A stretch of DNA of 64,000 nucleotides from Alphaproteobacteria bacterium (GCA_016794125.1 JAEUKT010000004.1:62001-126000), one strand, 5' to 3'; positions 10,531 to 19,333 are shown, counted from the first letter of the stretch. Translations and numbers: made by a program. Notes: generated by a model not told the origin, from the letters alone.

Positions 10531-10559
10531 TTGCATTTCTGTTCAAAAACCCATATATA
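10531..10559 (+). promoter_or_regulatory. Sigma-70-type promoter for ndk
   Basis: TTGCAT (10531-10536) and TATATA (10554-10559), separated by 17 bp, lie in an A+T-rich stretch 45 bp before the ndk start. This places the ndk transcript start after the upstream palindromic repeat. Confidence 0.6.
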
Positions 10560-10604
10560 GAAGCCCTGTTAACCGCCAAACGCTTCACAAGAGGGAATTT
10601 TAAA

Positions 10605-11030
10605 ATGGGCGCAGCCAAGGAACGTACACTGTCGATCATCAAACCGGACGCAACGCGCCGTAACCTGACCGGCAAAATCAACGCGAAATTCGAAGACGGC
10701 GGCCTGAAAATCGTCGGCCAGAAACGCCTGCAGCTGACGCAAGCGCAAGCGGAAAAATTCTATGAAGTGCACAAGGAACGCCCCTTCTTCGCCGACCTCG
10801 TGAAATTCATGGTGTCCGGTCCTGTTGTGGTGCAAGTGCTGGAAGGCCCCGACGCTGTTGCGCTGAACCGCAAAATCATGGGTGCGACCAACCCCGCGAA
10901 CGCCGATGCCGGCACGATCCGCAAGGAATTTGCTGAATCGATCGAAGCGAACTCGGTGCATGGCTCCGACAGCCTTGATAACGCGAAACGCGAAATCAAC
11001 TTCTTCTTCGCCGAAACCGAACTGGTCTAA
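10605..11030 (+). CDS. ndk: Nucleoside diphosphate kinase
   Basis: Transfers the gamma-phosphate of ATP to nucleoside diphosphates through a phosphohistidine, balancing NTP and dNTP pools in the cytoplasm. The 141-residue protein has the standard start [11 protein letters not shown] and the active-site motif NSVHGSDS with His119. It ends in the typical REINFFF segment. Length matches the family. The ATG at 10605 is preceded by AGAGGG at good spacing; an open frame running 57 codons upstream lies across the repeat and is not coding. It is transcribed alone, from the promoter at 10531 to the terminator at 11055. Confidence 0.97.
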   Translation: MGAAKERTLSIIKPDATRRNLTGKINAKFEDGGLKIVGQKRLQLTQAQAEKFYEVHKERPFFADLVKFMVSGPVVVQVLEGPDAVALNRKIMGATNPANADAGTIRKEFAESIEANSVHGSDSLDNAKREINFFFAETELV

Positions 11031-11054
11031 GCCTCTAGAAGTCATAAAGATAAA

Positions 11055-11087
11055 AACCCGCCGCGCGAAAGCCGGCGGGTTTTTTCT
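11055..11087 (+). terminator. Rho-independent terminator of ndk
   Basis: G+C-rich stem ACCCGCCG / CGGCGGGT with a short loop, followed by TTTTTCTT, 25 bp after the ndk stop. Confidence 0.85.
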
Positions 11088-11185
11088 TGCGCGTCATGCG
11101 TAAGTGAACGCCGTTATGCCCCGTTACAGTCCTGAAGGGTTGTCGGGCCCTGGTAATACATCGTTAACTTTATCAGGAGAAAACC

Positions 11186-11827
11186 ATGACAAGTATTTCA
11201 GGGACAGGCGCCAGCGCGTCCTCCCTCATCCAGATGCTGCAGCAGCGGTTCAAGGAGGCGGACAGCGACGGCGACGACAAGCTGAGCCTCGATGAATTCA
11301 CGGCGGCAGGCCCGCAGGGGGCGCAAGGCGGCGGAGCGAAAGGCCCCGATCCGTCGCAGATTTTCGCCAAGCTCGACAGCGACGGCGACGGGGCGGTGTC
11401 GAAAGACGAATTCACCACCGCCTTTTCCAAATTCGGCAGCGAAGCGAAATCCGCGCTGCTGGACGCGCAGGAACTGTTCGCCAATGCCGATGCTAACGGC
11501 GACGGGTCTTTAAGCCAAGACGAATTCGCGGCATCCGCGCCCAAGGGCCCGCCCCCGGGCGGTCCGCCTCCCGGCCCGCCGCCTTCCGGCCCGCCGCCTT
11601 CCGGTGACAGCGCTTCGGCATCCGACATCTTTGACGAGCTGGATACGAATGGCGACGGCAGTTTAAGCGAGGATGAATTCGCGGCGATTGCGGATAAATC
11701 GAATGCCGCATCCGCGTCGAATGACGACGATGCGCAGCTGCTCAACCTGCTGAAACAGGCCAGCGATCTCTATGCCAGCCTGACGGCGAAAAACGCGGGC
11801 GCGTCTTCGGTCGCCGTCAGCGCATAA
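11186..11827 (+). CDS. EF-hand calcium-binding protein with four loops
   Basis: A 213-residue acidic protein with four canonical 12-residue EF-hand loops: DSDGDDKLSLDE (26-37), DSDGDGAVSKDE (64-75), DANGDGSLSQDE (102-113) and DTNGDGSLSEDE (153-164). Each has the expected Asp/Asn ligands and terminal Glu, so Ca2+ binding is very likely. A Gly/Pro-rich linker (about 119-140, PPPGGPPPG repeats) separates loops three and four. There is no signal peptide, so it acts in the cytoplasm or leaves by a non-Sec route. AGGAG sits seven bases before the ATG. It is a single-gene unit between two terminators. Its partner and role are unknown. Confidence 0.9.
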   Translation: MTSISGTGASASSLIQMLQQRFKEADSDGDDKLSLDEFTAAGPQGAQGGGAKGPDPSQIFAKLDSDGDGAVSKDEFTTAFSKFGSEAKSALLDAQELFANADANGDGSLSQDEFAASAPKGPPPGGPPPGPPPSGPPPSGDSASASDIFDELDTNGDGSLSEDEFAAIADKSNAASASNDDDAQLLNLLKQASDLYASLTAKNAGASSVAVSA

Positions 11828-11844
11828 CGACGTTTGCTAAAGGA

Positions 11845-11879
11845 AAACCCGCCACGGCTGCCCCTGTGGCGGGTTTTTC
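11845..11879 (+). terminator. Rho-independent terminator of the EF-hand gene
   Basis: Stem AAACCCGCCAC (11845-11855) / GTGGCGGGTTT (11866-11876) with a 10-base loop, running into a short T-tract. It faces the converging histidine kinase gene. Confidence 0.85.
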
Positions 11880-11899
11880 TGTGTGCCCGAATAGCTTGA

Positions 11900-14800
11900 T
11901 TAAACCTTCATCCACTTTTCGACGATGGATCGCGTGTCGTAATAAGTGGGGCGCATTTTTTTGACGATGTCGGCCAGGATGTCGATCGCGAAGTTTTCCT
12001 TCGCCTGACGCTCCAGCCGCGCGCCGAGGTCGGAAATGGCGGTGAGGCCGAAATTCGATGTCATGCCCTTGATGTCATGCCCCGCGCCTTGCAGCGCCTT
12101 CAGGTCTTTCGCCTCGATCGCTTTTTCGGCGGTGCCGATCAGTTCTTCGGTTTTCTCGTAAAGGCCCAGCATCATTTCGTCCATCTGGTCCTTGCCAAGG
12201 CTGCCCTTCAGCCCGCCCAGCACATCGGTCGAGAACAGTTTCTGCTGCTCGAAAATCGCCATGTTAACGGCGGGCGCGGCGGGGGCAGGGGGCGCTGCCG
12301 GTGTTTCGGGAACAGCATTGACGGGGGCAGCGGCGGGCGGCGTTGCGGCAGGCGCTGCGGGCGCGGCAGGGGGCGTGGACATGACGGCGGAAACGGCGGC
12401 CGGTTTGGGCATCACGGGCTGCTGGTCGGGGTATTTTTTCTTGGCGAACTGCACCAGCAATTTGCGCAGCGCTTCGGGGTTCACGGGCTTGCTGATGTAA
12501 TCGTCCATGCCCGCGTCGCGGCAGCGCTGGATGTCTTCCTTGCCCACGTTGCCGGTCATGGCGATGATCGTGGTTTTCGATTTCGCGGGGTCGGGCAGGC
12601 GGCGGATCATCTGCGTCGCCATCACGCCGTCGATCTGCGGCATTTCCATGTCCATCAGGATCACGTCGAAGGCGATATTCTTCAGCTCCGCCATCGCGGC
12701 CTCCGCGCCGCCGACGGTCACGATCTTGTGGCCGTCTTTTTCCAGCAGGCCCGCCACCACGCGCTGGTTGATGATGTTGTCATCGACGACCAGCAGTTTG
12801 AGCGGGATCACGCCCTGCGCGGCCGCTTCGGCCGCCAACTGCGCTTCGCCCACGCCGTATTCCATCGACAGGATGAAATAGAAAATCGTGCCTTCGCCCA
12901 TCTTCGACGCGATCTGGATGCTGGATCCCATCGCCTCCACCAGGCGCTTGCAGATGGACAGGCCAAGGCCCGTGCCGCCGAATTTGCGGGCGGTGCTGCT
13001 GTCGGCCTGCTGGTAGGGCTGGAACAGTTTTTTCTGGACGTCTTCGGTGATACCGATGCCGCTGTCCTTCACGCCGAAATAGATGCGGGGTTTTTTCGCG
13101 GTTTTGTCGTGCGCCTTGATGATCAGCGTCACGCCGCCCTTGTCGGTGAACTTGATGGCGTTGGAAATCAGGTTCAGCATGATCTGGCGCAGGCGCGTGG
13201 GGTCGCCCTTCAGCGCGGTCGGGCATTCGGGGTCCAGTTCCGCCTTCAGGTAGATCTTCTTTTCCTCCGCGCGGCCCGACATCAGCAGCACGACCGATTC
13301 AGCGAGCTTGTTCAGGTCGAAATCGATATTCTCGATCGTCATCTTGCCTTCCTCGACCTTGGACAGGTCAAGGATGTCGTTCAAAAGCGTCAAAAGCGCG
13401 TCGCCGGAATACTGGATGGTCTTGGCGTATTCTTTTTGCTTGTCGTTGAGCGGCGTGTCCAGCAGCAGGCGGATCATGCCCATCACGCCCGTCATCGGCG
13501 TGCGGATCTCGTGCGAGATAACGGCGAGGAAGTCGGATTTCGCCTTGTTCGCGCTATCCGCCGCTTCCTTGGCGCGGCGCATCGCCTGGATGCGTTCCTG
13601 TTCGCGGTTGCGCAGGTCCGCCATCAGTTCCTTTTCGCGCTGCAAAACGCCCAGCATGCGGGTCTGGTCGGCAAGTTCCTTGGTCTTGCGCATTTCCATT
13701 TCTTCCTCGCGGCGGCGTTTTGCCTCGGTCACGTCATGCAGGTGCATGGCTTCGGTGACGGTCAGGTTGCGCAGGGCGGAGAAGGAAAGCAGGCTGAGGT
13801 GCAGAACAAAGCACATCCAGTAGAAATTGATGCCGCTGGTGCTGTAGGCGGATATGCCGCTCGACGCCGCTTCGGTCATAGCGGCGCCGCCCAGCAGCAC
13901 CGCCCAGGCAAAGGTATAGGCGATGCCCTGCGCGCGTTCAGCCTTGATGACGGTGAAAATGCCAAGCGCGGTGATCAGCGCCGGCACCGCGACCGGCAGC
14001 AGGCGGATCAGCACGGTGTTGATGGGGCCCGACAGCGCGTCGATCAGGCTGCCGGCAACGGCCAGCACGGCGATCGCGGCGGCGGTGCCGGTCAGGATGC
14101 TGCGCTGCTTGTTTTTCTTTTCGCGGCCGAACAGCACAAGGCGGCTGAGCAGCAGCGACGAAACGGCGGCGACCGCGTGCAGCAGCTCCATGTATTGCGC
14201 CGCCGTGTTATTACCGCGCGGCACGATTTCGTCCGAGGTCATGAAAATGAAATACTGCGCCACGGCATAGGCCAGCAGGCAGACGGGCGCGGCCTGCCTG
14301 TATTTGAACCAGAACACAAGGAACAGGATGCAGATGCCGGCGGCGCCCGCGCGCACGACGTTCGCCTGCAGGCTGTACTGGTCATGCGCAACGGTGAAGA
14401 CGGCAGGTTCTTCGAGGTGCATGTCGATCGCTAGCGGCACGCCGGCGGCGGGTTCCACATACACGCCCACGATGCGGCCCTGATTGGGTTCGAAATTAAA
14501 GGGGACGGCGTTGCGTTCCTGTCCCTTGACCTGCTGTTTGTAAGGCGCAAGGCGGCCGTCGAGCATCAGCGGGTGGTCGGGGCTGGCATCGCTGAACACG
14601 GCGATGCGGTCGGCGACACCGATCGTGCCCGTTATGCGCGTGCCGAAATTGATCGTCCACTGCGTTTTCGCCTGGTTGCGGTTGAAAACGCCGAACACGA
14701 TCCAGTAACCGTGCTGCGTATAACCCAGGTAAACGGGGTTGCCGCTGGCGGGTGCGCCCTGTCCTGCGCGGAACTGGGCGATGACTTGTGCGAAGGACAT

Positions 14801-15178
14801 CTGCTTCGACGCGTCCTCGAAAATCTTGGCCGAGGGGGCGATGTCATAGCTGGACGATTTCGACGACAGGAAAATCGGGCGGAACGCGGGCGGCGGCGCG
14901 ATATTGACCGGCGTCAGCGTCGTGGTTTGCTGAACCTGCTGTTGCGGCACGACCGGTGTTACGGGGCGCGCAACAGGCGTAACGGGTTTTGTAACAGGCG
15001 TGACGGGCTTCGTAACGGGCGTGACGGGTACAACCGGCTTGGGTGGCGGCTGTACCGGCGGCATATTATCGCCCAGCGTGCCCGACATGCCGGCGGTGCC
15101 CGTTTGCGCAAAGGCAGCGCCCCCTGCGAATGCAAGGAGCATCAAAACCAGCAGCAGCCCGCGCCACGTAATCCGCAA
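11900..15178 (-). CDS. Hybrid sensor histidine kinase with 7TM-type sensor, REC and HPt domains
   Basis: A 1092-residue membrane phosphorelay kinase. In order it shows: a signal peptide ending AAFAQ; a Pro/Val/Thr repeat linker (49-77); an extracytoplasmic beta-rich domain resembling 7TMR-DISM extracellular domains; about seven membrane helices (~270-480); a short coiled coil; HisKA with His556 in VISHEIRTPMTG; and HATPase_c with GTGLGLSICKRLV. After these come a receiver domain with Asp843 in ILMDMEMPQIDG, a Pro/Ala linker and a C-terminal HPt domain with His1034 in GHDIKG. All phospho-acceptor residues are present, so a full His-Asp-His relay is expected, passing phosphate to a response regulator that is not encoded nearby. 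The signal is unknown. The gene is convergent with the EF-hand gene. Confidence 0.92.
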   Translation of the reverse strand: MRITWRGLLLVLMLLAFAGGAAFAQTGTAGMSGTLGDNMPPVQPPPKPVVPVTPVTKPVTPVTKPVTPVARPVTPVVPQQQVQQTTTLTPVNIAPPPAFRPIFLSSKSSSYDIAPSAKIFEDASKQMSFAQVIAQFRAGQGAPASGNPVYLGYTQHGYWIVFGVFNRNQAKTQWTINFGTRITGTIGVADRIAVFSDASPDHPLMLDGRLAPYKQQVKGQERNAVPFNFEPNQGRIVGVYVEPAAGVPLAIDMHLEEPAVFTVAHDQYSLQANVVRAGAAGICILFLVFWFKYRQAAPVCLLAYAVAQYFIFMTSDEIVPRGNNTAAQYMELLHAVAAVSSLLLSRLVLFGREKKNKQRSILTGTAAAIAVLAVAGSLIDALSGPINTVLIRLLPVAVPALITALGIFTVIKAERAQGIAYTFAWAVLLGGAAMTEAASSGISAYSTSGINFYWMCFVLHLSLLSFSALRNLTVTEAMHLHDVTEAKRRREEEMEMRKTKELADQTRMLGVLQREKELMADLRNREQERIQAMRRAKEAADSANKAKSDFLAVISHEIRTPMTGVMGMIRLLLDTPLNDKQKEYAKTIQYSGDALLTLLNDILDLSKVEEGKMTIENIDFDLNKLAESVVLLMSGRAEEKKIYLKAELDPECPTALKGDPTRLRQIMLNLISNAIKFTDKGGVTLIIKAHDKTAKKPRIYFGVKDSGIGITEDVQKKLFQPYQQADSSTARKFGGTGLGLSICKRLVEAMGSSIQIASKMGEGTIFYFILSMEYGVGEAQLAAEAAAQGVIPLKLLVVDDNIINQRVVAGLLEKDGHKIVTVGGAEAAMAELKNIAFDVILMDMEMPQIDGVMATQMIRRLPDPAKSKTTIIAMTGNVGKEDIQRCRDAGMDDYISKPVNPEALRKLLVQFAKKKYPDQQPVMPKPAAVSAVMSTPPAAPAAPAATPPAAAPVNAVPETPAAPPAPAAPAVNMAIFEQQKLFSTDVLGGLKGSLGKDQMDEMMLGLYEKTEELIGTAEKAIEAKDLKALQGAGHDIKGMTSNFGLTAISDLGARLERQAKENFAIDILADIVKKMRPTYYDTRSIVEKWMKV
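14948..15034 (-). repeat. In-frame 21-bp tandem repeat encoding PVTPVTK units
   Basis: Imperfect 21-bp units within the kinase gene encode a seven-residue repeat, PVTPVTK with variants ending in AR, just after the signal peptide. This looks like an extended cell-envelope spacer, and such repeats can change copy number by slippage. Confidence 0.7.
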
Positions 15179-15217
15179 AAATCCCCCCGGAGTCCGAAGC
15201 TTCCTGAAACGGAAACC

Positions 15218-15349
15218 TCAGTGCGTCAGAAACAGCGCCATCAGCGACAGGATCGCCGCCACGATGACGACGGAAATGGTTGCGCCCTTGGTGAAGACCA
15301 CCCAGTTATGCCATGCCTTTTCCGTCTCTTTGTCCATATCCATATCCAT
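15218..15349 (-). CDS. aa3-type cytochrome c oxidase subunit IV (43 aa)
   Basis: A very short gene encoding 43 residues. It has a charged N-terminus with three Met-Asp pairs (MDMDMDKETEKAWHNW), a short FTKGA turn and one transmembrane helix ending in MALFLTH. The size and layout (acidic start, Trp/Phe before a KGA-type turn, single helix) match the bacterial aa3-type cytochrome c oxidase subunit IV family of alphaproteobacteria. That subunit is a single helix packed against the oxidase core and is not essential for turnover. It lies 19 kb from the main cox operon. The first of three in-frame ATGs is used, and its ribosome-binding site is weak. An overlapping frame starting MSDFDG was discarded because it stops after 18 codons. 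Confidence 0.65.
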   Translation of the reverse strand: MDMDMDKETEKAWHNWVVFTKGATISVVIVAAILSLMALFLTH

Positions 15350-15537
15350 CGAAGTCACTCATCCATTTGAGAAAAAGGACGCCAGAACAGCGGCCTCTGG
15401 CGCAAGAATAACGGCCTTCTTGCGCTTACTCAACAATAGCATGAGAATTTTAACAAAATATGACTGGAATATCTGGATTTTAGCCACATCTGGAGATAGT
15501 GTCAGTCAATGGAATCTGTCAAAGCCGTGGTCACCCT

Positions 15538-17115
15538 ATGTCCAAACTCATTTTACCCGCTTCATTTTCGATAATCCTTGGTTTATTGGTCATAAACGCG
15601 CCGGTTTTTGCGCAAATAGGCCCGAAAAACGGCGACACCTGGACGCCGAACCTGCCCGGGCCCGCCCCTGCGGTCGCAAACCCGCTGGTGGTGGCCGATG
15701 TGGTGGTCGATAAGGAAGCCGAAAATTCGGTCGTCGCCCGCGAAAAAGCCATCAACGATTCCCGCCGCGAGGCCTTCAAAAAACTGGCCGAGCGCAACAT
15801 GAGCCCCGCCGAATTCAAGGCGCTGAAAATGCCCAAGGATTCCGACATCGCGATGCTGGTGCAGGATTTTGAAATACAGGACGAACAGATGTCCTCGACC
15901 CGTTATGTGGGCACCTTTACCGTGCGTTTCCGCGACGCGGTGCGCAATTACATCAACGTCCATGCCGAAGCGCCCGCGCCCGAAGAATATGCGAGCGATA
16001 ATCCCGACAGCAGCGCATCCGACACGACTGAGAATTACGTCGAGGCGGGTGCGGCCGTGAAAAACCTGCCGCCGGTCGCCGAAGAAAGCATCGACGCCGA
16101 CCCGCAGACCGCGATGCAGAACCGCGGCGGCGACTGGAAAGAAAACATTTACGGCCAGAAGGCCCGCCCGGGCCTGGTGCGCAGCGACGCCGCCCCGCCG
16201 CAGGAATTCGAACCGATCGCGAAAACCGTGCTGATCCTGCCCTATTTCGAAAACGTCGCCGGCCAGACGCTGCTGTGGGAAGAACAGAACCCGTGGCTGC
16301 TGATGTGGCAGGGCGCGCTGCCGAAATCCTCGGCGAACGGCCGCCAGTTCTTTGTGCCGCTCGGCGATATCAGCGACATCGCGGCCGGCCCCGGCAACGG
16401 CGTGTGGGACGGCGATTACCGCGCGGTCGATAAGCTGCTGGCGAATTACCATGCCGAACAGGCGGTGCTGGCCGTCGCCAACCGCTCCGGCCCGGAACTG
16501 TCGGTTGAAATCTATACCTATACCAACGGCAAGCTGCGCCGCCGCGACACGCTGAAACCCTATGCCGCCGACCTGACCGCGACCGAAGCCTATCGCAAGG
16601 GCATCACCGAAACGATCAGCTACCTGCAGGCACCTTATGTGCCGCGCCGCGCGGGTCTGGTGACCGAAACGATCAGCCGCGAACTGACCACGCAGACGCG
16701 CAGCCCGAACGATACGGTCATCATCGACAGCCGCGGCGAAGTGCCTGTGTCCGGCGGCAGCCGTCCGTCGCTGGTGACGCAGCAGGGCGGTTATGTCCCG
16801 GGCGAAGCATGGAGCCCCAGTGCCGGCAACCCGCTGACATCGGGGGGCGCGACACGCCTTGAAGCCACGATGCAGTTCAGCGACAGCCGCAGCTGGATGG
16901 ACATGCAAAAACGGCTGGCCGGCATGAACCCGCCTGTGCAGATCGATATTTCATCACTCAGCGCGAACAGCGTCGCCTTTACGCTGTCGTCCTCCGCGCC
17001 GCTTGCGGCCGTGAAACAGTCGCTGTATTCGCGCGGCGTCGAACTGCATCCGCCGTCGATGACGATGGGCGGGCGCACGATTTACGACCTGCGCCTTGCG
17101 CCGCTGACGCGGTAA
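15538..17115 (+). CDS. Exported DUF2066 protein
   Basis: A 525-residue exported protein. A signal peptide (MSKLILPASFSIILGLLV, cleaved after VFAQ) is followed by the DUF2066 region, with a conserved core VVDKEAENSVVAREKAINDSR and further on FTVRFRD. The middle section is variable and acidic, and a C-terminal domain begins at about residue 420. DUF2066 proteins are periplasmic or envelope proteins of unknown function, often next to hdaA in alphaproteobacteria, as here (2 bp gap). The ATG at 15538 places the signal peptide at the N-terminus. A GTG at 15499, preceded by GGAGA, would add 13 residues and cannot be excluded. Confidence 0.85.
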   Translation: MSKLILPASFSIILGLLVINAPVFAQIGPKNGDTWTPNLPGPAPAVANPLVVADVVVDKEAENSVVAREKAINDSRREAFKKLAERNMSPAEFKALKMPKDSDIAMLVQDFEIQDEQMSSTRYVGTFTVRFRDAVRNYINVHAEAPAPEEYASDNPDSSASDTTENYVEAGAAVKNLPPVAEESIDADPQTAMQNRGGDWKENIYGQKARPGLVRSDAAPPQEFEPIAKTVLILPYFENVAGQTLLWEEQNPWLLMWQGALPKSSANGRQFFVPLGDISDIAAGPGNGVWDGDYRAVDKLLANYHAEQAVLAVANRSGPELSVEIYTYTNGKLRRRDTLKPYAADLTATEAYRKGITETISYLQAPYVPRRAGLVTETISRELTTQTRSPNDTVIIDSRGEVPVSGGSRPSLVTQQGGYVPGEAWSPSAGNPLTSGGATRLEATMQFSDSRSWMDMQKRLAGMNPPVQIDISSLSANSVAFTLSSSAPLAAVKQSLYSRGVELHPPSMTMGGRTIYDLRLAPLTR

Positions 17116-17117
17116 GA

Positions 17118-17801
17118 ATGAAGCCGCAGCAGCTTCCCTTCGATCTCGGCCACCGCGAAGCCTTCGCCCGCGACGACCTGTGGGTGTCGCAATCGAACGC
17201 CGATGCCGTCGCGTGGCTGGATAAATATCCCGGCTGGAACGCGCCCGCGCTTGTCATCTACGGCCCGCCCGCATCGGGCAAGACGCATCTGGCGCGTGTG
17301 TGGCAGAAGCAGACCGACGCGCTGGATGTGACGCCGCAGAACATCAATGATCTTCGGGGTATTAATGATTTCCCGCAGGCGACCATTATCGACGACGTTG
17401 AAAAATTCATCGGCGATGACGACGGCGAAACCGCGCTGTTCCACACCTATAATCGCGCCAAGGAAGAGGGGGCGCATCTGCTGCTGACGGCAGAACGCGC
17501 GCCCGCGCAATGGAACTTCACGCTGCCCGATTTGAAATCGCGCATCATGGCCGCACCCGCAGTCGCCATTTCCGAACCGGACGAACAATTGATGTCGATC
17601 GTGCTGGCGAAATTATTCTCCGACCGCCAGCTTTCCGTGCCCGCCGATGTGATCGAATTCGTGGTGAAACGCATCGAGCGCAGCTTTGCCGCACTCCGCC
17701 ATATCGCGACCGAAATCGACAAGCAGTCCCTCTCCCAAAAACGCCCCGTCACCGTGCCGCTGGCGCGCGAGATTTTGCAGGCGCAGGGTGTTTTGATTTG
17801 A
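17118..17801 (+). CDS. hdaA: DnaA-related replication inactivator HdaA
   Basis: A 227-residue DnaA-like AAA+ ATPase without a DNA-binding domain. It opens with QLPFDL, a hexapeptide of the beta-clamp binding type, as Hda proteins use to contact the sliding clamp. Walker A follows (GPPASGKT, 49-56), and a Walker B-like IIDDVEKF segment sits near residue 92. By family knowledge it stimulates ATP hydrolysis by DnaA on clamp-loaded DNA, preventing re-initiation of replication. It starts 2 bp after the DUF2066 stop, which suggests co-transcription. The stop overlaps the TTG of the following gene. Length is normal for alphaproteobacterial HdaA. Confidence 0.9.
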   Translation: MKPQQLPFDLGHREAFARDDLWVSQSNADAVAWLDKYPGWNAPALVIYGPPASGKTHLARVWQKQTDALDVTPQNINDLRGINDFPQATIIDDVEKFIGDDDGETALFHTYNRAKEEGAHLLLTAERAPAQWNFTLPDLKSRIMAAPAVAISEPDEQLMSIVLAKLFSDRQLSVPADVIEFVVKRIERSFAALRHIATEIDKQSLSQKRPVTVPLAREILQAQGVLI

Positions 17802-18508
17802 GCGATAATCATGTTCAGGGAGTTTTTCCGACTTTCTTGTTTAGCCGTGCGAAACAAGTAATTTCCATTATATGTGGGCTTTTAATTCTTATCGTTCTGC
17901 TGCCTATCGGATTATTGATGGTTGGTGATGGCATTAACGAGTCCAAACCCGTTTTGATTTTATATTCTTGTGTGTTCCTCTCTATATGCGCAATGAATAT
18001 GTTCATGATTTATACTTGGGCGAAGGTATTTAGAAAGCCGCTGTACCTTTCTATTCATGAAACCGGTATTACCTTGCGTGAATTCGGTTTTGTTCACTGG
18101 GGTGATATCGAAGAAATTGGCTATGATCCATTAGGTCTTGCTTTCCAGTTCTGGCTTTCCGACACGGCGGATGAGTATCCGAATGCGGGCTGGAATTTGT
18201 TGGGAAATATCCGTTACAGCAGGAACGGAGACAGAGTTCTGGCATTCATGCGCGCGACCGAAATGCTTGGATTGACTTGTAGTGGAAAACGCTCCGACTG
18301 GCGCGATGTGCTGCTTAGTCTTGAATGCTACTACGGTCTTTGGCTTGACCCTACGCTCAAGCAGGAAAAAGACGGCGTGCCGCAGCTGGACGGCAAAAAA
18401 CTGAACGAGACGATACGCGCCAAAAAAGACGGCATCAAATTCGGTGAAAAATACAAAGACATGATTGCGGCCTTCAATGCCACGCGCGGCGAAGTACCCT
18501 CACCCTAA
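17798..18508 (+). CDS. Low-G+C membrane protein, possible PH-like domain
   Basis: An uncharacterised protein of about 236 residues. Two hydrophobic helices near the N-terminus (about 18-45 and 52-75) are followed by a soluble part. That part begins LYLSIHETGITLREFGFVHW, which resembles small bacterial PH-like membrane proteins of the STM3941 type. The start is uncertain: I use the TTG that overlaps the hdaA stop (TTGA), because no in-frame ATG occurs before the first helix. Codon use and base composition are clearly more A+T-rich than in hdaA and DUF2066, which suggests acquisition by transfer. The stop codon falls inside a palindromic repeat at 18498-18535. Confidence 0.65.
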   Translation: MSDNHVQGVFPTFLFSRAKQVISIICGLLILIVLLPIGLLMVGDGINESKPVLILYSCVFLSICAMNMFMIYTWAKVFRKPLYLSIHETGITLREFGFVHWGDIEEIGYDPLGLAFQFWLSDTADEYPNAGWNLLGNIRYSRNGDRVLAFMRATEMLGLTCSGKRSDWRDVLLSLECYYGLWLDPTLKQEKDGVPQLDGKKLNETIRAKKDGIKFGEKYKDMIAAFNATRGEVPSP

Positions 18509-18535
18509 CCCTCTCCCAAAGGAGAGGGGACTGAG
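18498..18535. repeat. Palindromic repeat (CCCTCTCC-GGAGAGGG type)
   Basis: A run of CCCTCACCCTAACC is followed by the stem CCCTCTCC (18509-18516) / GGAGAGGG (18521-18528) with a four-base loop. It is a common dispersed repeat type in proteobacteria. It supplies the final codons and stop of the upstream gene. Confidence 0.6.
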
Positions 18536-18608
18536 GACTTTTGCTGACGCAAAAGCGGTTTATAAAATCGATTTATATTTTGTTGGCGCAGCCAACGCGG
18601 GAATGTCC

Positions 18609-19196
18609 TTACGCCCCCGGCTTCATCGCGACCGGCATAATCCGGCCGGGGTTGGCAATCTCGCGGCCGTTGACGGTGATGCTGCCGGGGGTTGCGATGC
18701 GGACATCGGTGCCGAGCGTGCCCTTGACCGTCACGGCGGGCGCGCTGTCGTTATAAGTCAGGCCATCGACGATGGTGCGCGAACAGAACGCGCTGAAACC
18801 GTATTCGAACTTGCCGCGGAAACTATAGGCGTAGCAATAACCGGTATAGGTTTCGCTATGCGTCGTGGTGGGCTGCGATACGTCGATGCGCGCGCCGTTG
18901 CCGATATCGCCGGTCACGACCAGCTTGCCGGATTCCACGTTGATATGCGCGCCGGCGGGCACGCTGCCTTCGATCGTCAGTTGCCCCTTGGCAGTGTAGC
19001 TTTCATTGGCTTTCAATGCCTCGGCGCGGATGGTGGTGCTGGGCTGCTGCGGGCCGCCGTTGAAGACTTGGGTCAGGGTGGTTGTGCCTTGCAGGTCGGG
19101 CGTATCCGCACCGGGCCCGATCGCCTGTCCGCAACCGGCCAAGGCCGCTGCGAATGCCAGAACCAGACCCATCTTGCGGAACATGCCTGCCTTCAT
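18609..19196 (-). CDS. Putative lipoprotein, 195 aa
   Basis: Begins MKAGMFRKMG and has a signal peptide with lipobox LAGC, so it is expected to be lipid-modified at this cysteine and anchored in the envelope. The mature part is rich in short beta-strand-like repeats of the form GSVPAGAHINV, GDIGNGARIDV and GTLGTDVRIAT. This spacing suggests a small beta-solenoid fold like polymer-forming or bactofilin-type domains. I do not recognise the exact family. Two cysteines lie in the middle (GYCYAY, FCSRT). AGGG lies a few bases before the ATG at 19196; an open frame 11 codons upstream is less likely. It is the last of a series of minus-strand genes. Confidence 0.75.
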   Translation of the reverse strand: MKAGMFRKMGLVLAFAAALAGCGQAIGPGADTPDLQGTTTLTQVFNGGPQQPSTTIRAEALKANESYTAKGQLTIEGSVPAGAHINVESGKLVVTGDIGNGARIDVSQPTTTHSETYTGYCYAYSFRGKFEYGFSAFCSRTIVDGLTYNDSAPAVTVKGTLGTDVRIATPGSITVNGREIANPGRIMPVAMKPGA

Positions 19197-19333
19197 GAAA
19201 ACCCTTTCTGTTATGCTCGATATGAACATAATAGCACGGTTTCATAATACCGCAGCCGATTTCGCGTAAAGCCTTGATTTTGCTGGCTCGGGATGGGGGC
19301 GATGCGCGGGTAAAGAATCGCGCGGCTGCTCCG

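Noticed and set aside
15361..15537. Small ORFs or a promoter between the aa3 subunit IV peptide and the DUF2066 gene
   Set aside because: Only very short frames without ribosome-binding sites were seen, and no box pair was convincing.
17510..17797. Open frame extending the low-G+C membrane protein upstream through hdaA
   Set aside because: It overlaps hdaA completely and its translation is Arg-rich without features, so it is a shadow.
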